Positions 46,298-53,388 of a stretch of 64,000 bases of DNA are shown piece by piece. The DNA is from Psychrobium sp051201665. GTDB lineage: Bacteria; Pseudomonadota; Gammaproteobacteria; Enterobacterales; Psychrobiaceae. Numbering within the stretch: position 1 is the first letter of the stretch; each line of letters begins with the position of its first letter. The stretch lies in assembly GCF_051201665.1 (NCBI RefSeq), contig NZ_CP179210.1, positions 868,001 through 932,000 of the forward strand, in the 5' to 3' direction. A model generated the notes under the pieces. It had not been told where the DNA came from and made no database searches. It saw only the letters and a list, made by a program, of their open reading frames with translations. The translations under genes and the position numbers were made by a program.

Positions 46298-46560
46298 GGG
46301 TCTGTTGATCTTTTGAGTTCATTTTTGCAGCAATTTGTTTGGGGTTTCTACAAGGCAGAGCCTATGTGGTGTAGCTGGCTACACGAATAGGCGATAACGC
46401 CGTAGAAATAACAAACAAATGCTGTCCGTAGGATTCACCTAAAAGGCTTTTGCGCGGCGTTATTCGTCATTCACTGGGGTAAACCCAGCATCAATCCTCA
46501 TGTCTTGCCCAAAATCCTTTTAGATTGAACAAAATTTGAACCACAAAGATCAACAGACCC
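46298..46560 (+). mobile_element. MITE family B, full copy (~263 bp)
   Basis: Perfect 18-bp terminal inverted repeats counting the flanking TA: TAGGGTCTGTTGATCTTT (46296-46313) and AAAGATCAACAGACCCTA (46545-46562). The TA on each side is probably the target duplication, as with IS630/mariner-type elements (inference). Non-coding. Partial copies at 26156 and 39177. After it, 46563-46716 should hold the efflux operon promoter. Confidence 0.85.
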
Positions 46561-46716
46561 TAGTAATCAATATAGATTAGTGAGCAGACAATTGTAGATT
46601 GCGCTTCATTTCACATAAGCTCATCCTACAGTTGTCTTTCCCCGTTTTTATAACGTTAATAGCTAATCTCCTATCACTGCCTACACATAGGCAACCTTGT
46701 GTTATTTGAGGAAATT

Positions 46717-47862
46717 ATGAAATTTAAATTACTAGCGTTAACCATCGCCAGCTCTGTCACCTTATTGCTGAGTGGTTGTGGCTCTGATGATGCTGCGCCT
46801 GCTTTTCAAATGCCGCCACAATCGGTCGATTATGTTGTTATGGACACACAAACCATTACTTTCAGTCAACATTTGCCTGCCCGCGCTGTTGCGTCAGCTA
46901 TTGCAGACGTGCGCCCACAGGTGACTGGCATCATCAAAGCACGTTTATTTGAAGAAGGTTCAGTCGTTAAGGCTGGCCAAGCGTTATATCAAATCGACGA
47001 CACTATTTATCAAGCTAATTTAACATCGGCGAAAGCTGAGTTAGTGCGTAGCCAAGCAAATTTACGTTCGTTAAAAGCTGAAGTGTCACGTTACACTCAG
47101 CTATTGAAAGACAAAGCGGCTAGCCAGCAGCAATATGATCAAGCCAACGCAAACTACCTAGCAATGGTTGCTGAAATAGATGTTCGAAAAGCGGCTATTC
47201 ACAAGGCGCAAGTCGATATTGCATACACCAAGGTGAAAGCGCCGATTAGTGGACAGATTAGTAAATCTAACATTACTGTTGGCGCATTAGTCACCGCAGC
47301 GCAATCGCAAATGTTAACGACCATTACGCAGCTCGATCCTATTTACTTTGATATGGTGCAAAGCAATACAGAACTACGCAATATCAATAGACGATTAGCG
47401 AGCGGTGAATTAAATAATGTTGAGCAAACGGCTCAATTGAGTTTTAGTAAAAACGACAACTATTCACAGCTGGGACAACTCAATTTCAACGAAGTACGAA
47501 CCAATGTTAGTACCGATACCGTCACGTTACGTGCTCAGTTTAATAATCCAAAACATGAATTATTACCGGGAATGTTTGCTCAAATAGATCTTACGCAAGC
47601 GACTCGCGATAATTCAATTTTAGTGCCGCAAAGTGCTGTTTCGTTTGACAAACAAGGGCAGGCCAACGTTTTTGTTCTATTAAAAGATAATACGGTAGGC
47701 ATTAAACAACTCACTGTTGGCCGTTCCGTTGGTCAAGATTGGTTAGCGCTAACAGGGCTTGAAAGTGGTGATAAAGTCATTACGACGGGGCTACAAAAAA
47801 TTGGCCCGGGAATGACTGTCGTACCTGTTGCTCCGCAAGCAAATAAAGCGCAAGAAGGATAA
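46717..47862 (+). CDS. RND efflux periplasmic adaptor lipoprotein (AcrA/MexA family)
   Basis: 381 residues from ATG 46717 (GAGGAAAT site). Lipobox LLSGC. The biotinyl-lipoyl halves (RPQVTGIIKARLFEEGSVVK and later VKAPISGQISKSN) flank an alpha-hairpin (SAKAELVRSQANLRSLKAEV ... YDQANANYLAMVAEIDVRKA). The beta-barrel and membrane-proximal domains follow. Joins the RND pump to a TolC-type channel. The pump gene starts 3 nt later. No TolC or regulator gene is in the window. Confidence 0.95.
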   Translation: MKFKLLALTIASSVTLLLSGCGSDDAAPAFQMPPQSVDYVVMDTQTITFSQHLPARAVASAIADVRPQVTGIIKARLFEEGSVVKAGQALYQIDDTIYQANLTSAKAELVRSQANLRSLKAEVSRYTQLLKDKAASQQQYDQANANYLAMVAEIDVRKAAIHKAQVDIAYTKVKAPISGQISKSNITVGALVTAAQSQMLTTITQLDPIYFDMVQSNTELRNINRRLASGELNNVEQTAQLSFSKNDNYSQLGQLNFNEVRTNVSTDTVTLRAQFNNPKHELLPGMFAQIDLTQATRDNSILVPQSAVSFDKQGQANVFVLLKDNTVGIKQLTVGRSVGQDWLALTGLESGDKVITTGLQKIGPGMTVVPVAPQANKAQEG

Positions 47863-47865
47863 CTC

Positions 47866-50800
47866 ATGGCTAAAAGTTTTATAGAAAGGCCAATCCTCGC
47901 GTGGGTTATCGCCATCATGATCATGTTGGTGGGCATATTATCCATATTTCGTCTGCCTATTTCACAATATCCAGATGTCGCGCCGCCGTCAGTAACCATC
48001 AGTGCATTTTATTCTGGTGCGTCAGCACAAGTAGTGCAAGACACCGTCGTGCAGGTGATAGAGCAAAACCTCAGTGGTATTGATAATGTAAAATATATCT
48101 CTGCCAGCAGTGATTCATCGGGCGGGGCGGCTATTACAGTTACCTTTAATGCGGGAACTGACCCTGATATCGCACAGGTTCAGGTGCAAAACAAACTGCA
48201 AACCGCCATGCCATTATTGCCGCAAAAAGTGCAACAAAATGGCGTTCAGGTGACTAAATCATCAAGTGCTTTCTTGATGGTTATTGGTTTTTACTCGACT
48301 AATGATCAACTTGATAGCGTGGATATTGGCGATTACATGGCATCCAATATTCAAGATCAAATCAGCCGTATTAATGGTGTTGGTCAGGTGCAGTTTTTTG
48401 GTAGTAAATACGCCATGCGCGTATGGATGAACCCTGAAAAACTCAATCAATACAAGTTGTCAGCCATTGATGTCATGTCGGCTATTCGCGCGCAAAATTC
48501 GCAAGTAGCGGCAGGTGAACTTGGTGGCTCGCCGAGTGTGCCGGGTCAACAAATTAATGCCAGCATCATCGTACAAACGGGATTAGAGACCCCAGAGCAG
48601 TTTGGCAATATCTTGCTACGTGTTGAAGAAAGCGGCGCGACTATTAAACTCAAAGACGTCGCGCGCATTGAGCTTGGTAGTGACAACTATCAAATGGTGG
48701 CTGAATTTAACGACAACCCAGCCACGGGTTTTGGTATTAACTTAGCCGCAGGTGCTAATGCCCTTGAAACGGCGCAAGCGCTGCGTGATAAAATTAAACA
48801 ACTACAGCCTAACTTCCCGCAGGGCATGGAAGTGGTATTTCCTTATGACATTACCCCGTTTGTAAAACTGTCGATAAAATCCGTTATTCAAACCTTGCTC
48901 GAAGCCATATTGCTAGTGTTCTTAGTGATGTATTTATTCTTGCAAAACTTCAGAGCAACACTCATCCCAACCATTGCCGTACCTGTTGTATTGTTAGGGA
49001 CCTTTGCTGTGCTATCGATATTTGGTTACTCCATTAACACACTAACGATGTTTGGCATGGTACTGGCCATTGGCTTGCTGGTGGACGATGCCATCGTGGT
49101 GGTGGAAAACGTCGAACGGGTAATGCACGAAGAGGGATTGTCGCCAAAAGAAGCCACCAAAAAATCAATGAAGCAAATCACCAGCGCCCTAATCGGTATC
49201 GCGATGGTGCTGTCAGCCGTGTTTGTGCCAATGGCATTCTTTGGCGGTTCAACAGGGGTAATTTACCGTCAATTCTCTATTACCGTAGTCTCTTCAATGG
49301 TGCTATCAGTGATCGTGGCACTCACATTAACGCCCGCATTATGTGCCACGTTGCTTAAGTCACCTGATCAACATAAAAAGCCACAACGCGGGTTCTTCGC
49401 ATGGTTTAATCGTCACTTTGATCGCACCAGCAACGGTTATCAATCATTCCTATCTAAGACTGTTAATCGCAGTGGCCGCACCATGGTGGTTTATGGAATT
49501 CTAGTCGCGGTGCTCGTGGTGATGTTTCAACGTTTACCAACGTCGTTTTTACCTGACGAAGACCAAGGCACCATGTTTACTCAGGTAGTGCTGCCGCAAG
49601 GTGCGTCAACTGAACGTTCAATCAAAGAGATGGATAAAGTTGAGAAATTCTTCTTAGAAAATGAGAAAGAAAATGTCTCGTCTGTGTTCTCTGTGATTGG
49701 TTTTAGTTTCAGCGGTAACGGTCAAAACAATGGGATGGCGTTTGTGAAGCTCAAAGGCTGGGATACACGAACCCGTGACGATCAACATGTCACCGCGGTG
49801 GCAGGTCGTGCGATGGGCTATTTCATGACCATCAAAGAAGCCTTTGCCTTTGCGTTTGTGCCGCCATCAATCATGGAATTAGGCACCGCGTCAGGCTTTG
49901 ATTTCCAACTGCAAGACTTAGGTGGTCATGGTCATGAAAAACTCACCGCAGCGCGTAATCAATTGTTGGGACTTGCGGCGCAAGATCCTCGCTTGATGGG
50001 TGTTCGCCCTAATGGTCTAGAAGACACCCCACAATTTAAGATTGATATTGACCAACAAAAAGCCATGGCGCTTGGTTTATCAATTGAAGATGTAAACAAT
50101 ACGTTCTCAAGTGCTTGGGCACCAACCTATGTTAATGACTTCATTGAGCGTGGCCGTGTAAAACGTGTTTATGTGCAGGCTGATGCGCCATATCGCATGA
50201 TGCCGGATGATATTAAATATTGGTATGTCAAAAATAATAAAGGCGAAATGGTGCCATTTACGGCATTCGCGAGCGCACGTTGGGTGTTTGGTCCGCCAAA
50301 ATTAGAGCGTTATAACGGCGCGTCTTCGGCTCAAATATTCGGTCAAGCTGCGCCGGGACTTAGCTCTGGTGACGCCATGGCGGCGATGAGTGAGCACGTG
50401 AAACAACTGCCTGCTGGCTTTGGTTTTGAATGGTCTGGCATGTCGCTGCAAGAAAAACAATCTGGCTCACAAGCACCGCTGCTTTATGCGTTATCGATGT
50501 TAGTTGTGTTCTTGTGTTTAGCGGCGCTTTATGAAAGTTGGAGTGTTCCCTTTGCGGTGATGTTGGTTGTTCCACTGGGCGTGATGGGCGCGGTGAGCTT
50601 TGCGCTAGCGCGTGAATTGTCTAACGATGTGTACTTCCAAGTAGGCTTGTTAACCACCATTGGACTCGCCTCTAAAAACGCAATATTGATTGTCGAATTT
50701 GCTCGCTCCTTGTACCTACAGGGGCATAGCTTAGTGGATGCAACGTTGCAAGCGGCTAAATTACGCTTACGTCCAATCATCATGACATCAATGGCATTTA

Positions 50801-50988
50801 TGTTAGGTGTGACACCGCTTGTAATCGCAACGGGCGCTGGCTCTGGCAGCCAAAATGCGATTGGTACAGGTGTATTTGGTGGCATGTTATCAGCGACAGT
50901 ACTCGCGGTTATCTTCGTGCCTGTGTTCTTTGTGGTGGTGTTTAAATTAAGCCACAGCAAGAAAGAGCAACAAGACCATACGTTTTAG
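47866..50988 (+). CDS. RND multidrug efflux permease (HAE1/AcrB family)
   Basis: 1040 residues. FIERPILAWVIAIMIMLVG is the usual first helix. Two porter regions and a second membrane half follow. The proton-relay Asp pair is visible in LAIGLLVDDAIVVVENVER, and GLASKNAILIVEFAR lies in the second half. Proton-driven trimeric pump for hydrophobic compounds, inner membrane. Operon with the adaptor; terminator follows. Confidence 0.96.
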   Translation: MAKSFIERPILAWVIAIMIMLVGILSIFRLPISQYPDVAPPSVTISAFYSGASAQVVQDTVVQVIEQNLSGIDNVKYISASSDSSGGAAITVTFNAGTDPDIAQVQVQNKLQTAMPLLPQKVQQNGVQVTKSSSAFLMVIGFYSTNDQLDSVDIGDYMASNIQDQISRINGVGQVQFFGSKYAMRVWMNPEKLNQYKLSAIDVMSAIRAQNSQVAAGELGGSPSVPGQQINASIIVQTGLETPEQFGNILLRVEESGATIKLKDVARIELGSDNYQMVAEFNDNPATGFGINLAAGANALETAQALRDKIKQLQPNFPQGMEVVFPYDITPFVKLSIKSVIQTLLEAILLVFLVMYLFLQNFRATLIPTIAVPVVLLGTFAVLSIFGYSINTLTMFGMVLAIGLLVDDAIVVVENVERVMHEEGLSPKEATKKSMKQITSALIGIAMVLSAVFVPMAFFGGSTGVIYRQFSITVVSSMVLSVIVALTLTPALCATLLKSPDQHKKPQRGFFAWFNRHFDRTSNGYQSFLSKTVNRSGRTMVVYGILVAVLVVMFQRLPTSFLPDEDQGTMFTQVVLPQGASTERSIKEMDKVEKFFLENEKENVSSVFSVIGFSFSGNGQNNGMAFVKLKGWDTRTRDDQHVTAVAGRAMGYFMTIKEAFAFAFVPPSIMELGTASGFDFQLQDLGGHGHEKLTAARNQLLGLAAQDPRLMGVRPNGLEDTPQFKIDIDQQKAMALGLSIEDVNNTFSSAWAPTYVNDFIERGRVKRVYVQADAPYRMMPDDIKYWYVKNNKGEMVPFTAFASARWVFGPPKLERYNGASSAQIFGQAAPGLSSGDAMAAMSEHVKQLPAGFGFEWSGMSLQEKQSGSQAPLLYALSMLVVFLCLAALYESWSVPFAVMLVVPLGVMGAVSFALARELSNDVYFQVGLLTTIGLASKNAILIVEFARSLYLQGHSLVDATLQAAKLRLRPIIMTSMAFMLGVTPLVIATGAGSGSQNAIGTGVFGGMLSATVLAVIFVPVFFVVVFKLSHSKKEQQDHTF

Positions 50989-51008
50989 GTTTGATTAAAC
51001 ATTTTTTT

Positions 51009-51034
51009 AAAAGGCAACTTCGGTTGCCTTTTTT
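51009..51034 (+). terminator. Intrinsic terminator of the RND operon
   Basis: A perfect 9-bp stem AAAGGCAAC / GTTGCCTTT closed by a TTCG tetraloop, followed by a T-run. It insulates the CRISPR locus from the efflux operon. Confidence 0.93.
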
Positions 51035-51100
51035 ACTGCTGGACAGAGCCATGAATATCCTATAAATTACTGTTTTATCTAGGCATAATATGGAAATTTA

Positions 51101-51910
51101 ATGTCACCTTCTTTACAGCGATTTCACTTTATAGAAGTAATGATTACATGGCATGGTTATGTTAACACCACGCACCTAACACGATTTTTTAACATACAAC
51201 GACAAGCAGCCAGTCGTACATTTGGTAACTATAAAAAACAGCATCCCAGTGCTATTCTCTATGACGAATCGGTTAAAGGATTTGTTCCAGACAGTCACTT
51301 TAAATGCCGCTACAGCGCGCAACAATTTAGCGAATATCAACTACTCACCAAAAAACAGACACCACTTGCCATGGCAGGCATCATAGATATTCCACTGCCC
51401 ACTCGAAACCCTAATCCTAAGTTAGCCCAGCCCATCTTAAGAGCTATTGAAGACACGCGCGCCATCGACATTGGTTATACATCACTAAGCAATCCACAAT
51501 ATAGCGATCGCATTATTGAGCCACACAGCCTAATTTTTGATGGCATGCGCTGGCACGTACGAGCCTATTGCCAACAAAATGGTGATTATCGTGACTTTGT
51601 ATTGTCACGCTTTAACGGTGAAGCCAGTGACGAAGCCAAGGCGACTCATTGCATAGCTGATGATGAAAAATGGCATCAATTTCTTGATATTGAAATCATT
51701 CCCGACCCTCGTCTTACCCAAGCCCAACAAGATGTTATTGCTCTTGATTATCAAATGAAAAACGCTAAGTGTGTGATAACCACACGGGTTCCATTGATTA
51801 ACTACTTACTTAAACGCCTACGACTAGACACCTATGCTACCAATCCGTTAGCCCAGCAAATAGTGTTAAGTGAGCATTCCCGTCAGCAAATAGCGCCTTA
51901 TACCTATTGA
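51101..51910 (+). CDS. WYL-domain transcriptional regulator next to cas operon
   Basis: 269 residues. An N-terminal HTH-like region (IEVMITWHGYVNTTHLTRFF, RQAASRTFGNYKKQHPSAIL) is followed by a WYL domain (~135-180: DIGYTSLSNPQYSDRIIEPH, FDGMRWHVRAYCQQNGDYRD, FVLSRF) and a C-terminal WCX-like extension. Related to BrxR/CapW-type defence regulators and to WYL proteins found beside CRISPR loci, which sense nucleic-acid ligands. Same strand, 130 bp before cas1. It may control the cas operon; an inverted pair of ACGTGAGT sites flanks the intervening region. Confidence 0.82.
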   Translation: MSPSLQRFHFIEVMITWHGYVNTTHLTRFFNIQRQAASRTFGNYKKQHPSAILYDESVKGFVPDSHFKCRYSAQQFSEYQLLTKKQTPLAMAGIIDIPLPTRNPNPKLAQPILRAIEDTRAIDIGYTSLSNPQYSDRIIEPHSLIFDGMRWHVRAYCQQNGDYRDFVLSRFNGEASDEAKATHCIADDEKWHQFLDIEIIPDPRLTQAQQDVIALDYQMKNAKCVITTRVPLINYLLKRLRLDTYATNPLAQQIVLSEHSRQQIAPYTY

Positions 51911-52009
51911 CGTGAGTGATTGCGATACACGCTAAAAAACACAGTATTGTTAGGCAGTTATAAAATTGTTTTAATGCGCCAAGTCAAAATAAACGCCGTC
52001 AACTCACGT
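51910..52009. promoter_or_regulatory. Candidate cas promoter region with inverted ACGTGAGT sites
   Basis: ACGTGAGT at 51910-51917 and its exact reverse complement ACTCACGT at 52002-52009 bracket the 130-bp gap between the WYL gene and cas1. The spacing of 84 bp would suit a looping or two-site operator for a dimeric regulator. Could be chance for 8 bp; no -10/-35 assigned. Confidence 0.35.
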
Positions 52010-52040
52010 AAACTGATATCAAATAGTAAGAGAATCAAGC

Positions 52041-52997
52041 ATGGAACAGCTCACTGATTTAAAAGCAATATTACACTCAAAGCGCGCCAACATTTACTAC
52101 CTAGAGTATTGCCGCGTGATGCAAAAAGATGGTCGCGTGCTTTACCTCACCGAAGCTAAAAAACAAAACCAATATTGGAATATCCCCATTGCTAATACCA
52201 CTTGTATTTTATTAGGTACTGGCACATCAATTACCCAAGCCGCCATGCGCATGCTGGCACAAGCAGGCGTATTAGTGGGATTTTGCGGTGGTGGTGGCAC
52301 GCCATTATTAATGGCTAATGAAATTGAATGGCTTAGCCCACAAAGTGAATATCGCCCAACTGAATATGTGCAAGGATGGATGCAATTTTGGTTCGACGAT
52401 CAAAAACGCCTTGAAGCCGCCAAAATATTCCAATTAGCCCGACTCGATTATTTAAAACGGGTGTGGAAAAAAGACACCGACTTAAAAAATGAAGGGTTTG
52501 ACACCTCCAATGAATCTTTCATCAAATCGCTAGAACGATTTGAATACAAGACACAAAATGCACTTAAAGTGACCGAATTGTTACAAACTGAAGCAACGCT
52601 GACTAAGCAACTCTATAGACTCGCCGCCAATGTGACTAAACACGGCGACTTCACACGTGAGCGTGAATCAACAGATAACGCCAATGCGTTTTTAAATCAT
52701 GGCAACTACCTCGCCTATGGACTGGCCGCCACTACATTGTGGGTGCTAGGTATCCCACACGGGTTCGCTGTGATGCACGGGAAGACTCGAAGGGGAGCCT
52801 TGGTGTTTGACGTAGCAGATTTAATTAAAGACGCCATCATTCTCCCGTGGGCGTTTGTATGCGCTAATGAAGGCGCAACAGAGCAAGAATTTAGACAGCA
52901 ATGCCTGCAAAGCTTTACCCAGCATAAAGCCCTTGATTTTATGTTTGAGCAAGTCAAAAACATTGCGATGCTAGATTGGATCAACGCTAATGACTAG
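52041..52997 (+). CDS. cas1: CRISPR integrase Cas1, type I-F
   Basis: 318 residues, usual for I-F Cas1. N-terminal beta domain (SKRANIYYLEYCRVMQKDGR), then the helical catalytic domain with Glu in LLQTEATLTKQLYRLAA, His in VMHGKTRRGALVFDV and the Asp pair in FDVADLIKDA as metal ligands. With the Cas2 domain of Cas2-3 it integrates new spacers at the leader end. The stop overlaps the next gene's start by 8 bp. Weak ribosome site (AAGAGA). Confidence 0.96.
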   Translation: MEQLTDLKAILHSKRANIYYLEYCRVMQKDGRVLYLTEAKKQNQYWNIPIANTTCILLGTGTSITQAAMRMLAQAGVLVGFCGGGGTPLLMANEIEWLSPQSEYRPTEYVQGWMQFWFDDQKRLEAAKIFQLARLDYLKRVWKKDTDLKNEGFDTSNESFIKSLERFEYKTQNALKVTELLQTEATLTKQLYRLAANVTKHGDFTRERESTDNANAFLNHGNYLAYGLAATTLWVLGIPHGFAVMHGKTRRGALVFDVADLIKDAIILPWAFVCANEGATEQEFRQQCLQSFTQHKALDFMFEQVKNIAMLDWINAND

Positions 52998-53388
52998 CTG
53001 GCGTGTACCTGACTATCAGGCTCAAATAACTCCAACAGCTGAACAACTTGAATTAATAAGAGGACTCACCATCGGAGTTAAAATTAAGCGTCCCAATAAA
53101 GCCTATCTTATTGACGGTATGATCATGGTTGGTGAAAAGAGTGAATATCATGAAGAAAAGCCAGTACATGTGTCTTTTTGGCTAACATCTACTAAATCCC
53201 AAGTGCCATTAAACACACCTGTAACCTTTACCTTAATTGATAACTGCAACCCTATGGTTCAATTTGAACAAGCGACTTCTGACTTTGAATCTAGACTCCC
53301 CATTGAAATTATCGGAACTGTTCTTAGCCCCGTTAAGAGGATTGAGGGCAAGGTAGCCGATGAAGTAAAAAGGATCATCAACACATGA
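52990..53388 (+). CDS. Unrecognised 132-residue protein inside the cas operon
   Basis: It starts MTSWRVPDYQAQITPTAEQL and ends KVADEVKRIINT. Not any Cas family I know. It looks like a small alpha/beta protein: short N-terminal helix, a beta-rich middle (GVKIKRPNKAYLIDGMIM, VHVSFWLTS, VTFTLID, LPIEIIGTVLSPV) and a C-terminal helix. No signal or membrane segment, one Cys. Its ATG lies in the cas1 stop (8-bp overlap) and its TGA overlaps the cas2-3 ATG (4 bp), so it is translated in lockstep with the adaptation genes. The minimal I-F2 operon of Shewanella putrefaciens, as I recall it, goes straight from cas1 to cas2-3. Confidence 0.8.
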   Translation: MTSWRVPDYQAQITPTAEQLELIRGLTIGVKIKRPNKAYLIDGMIMVGEKSEYHEEKPVHVSFWLTSTKSQVPLNTPVTFTLIDNCNPMVQFEQATSDFESRLPIEIIGTVLSPVKRIEGKVADEVKRIINT

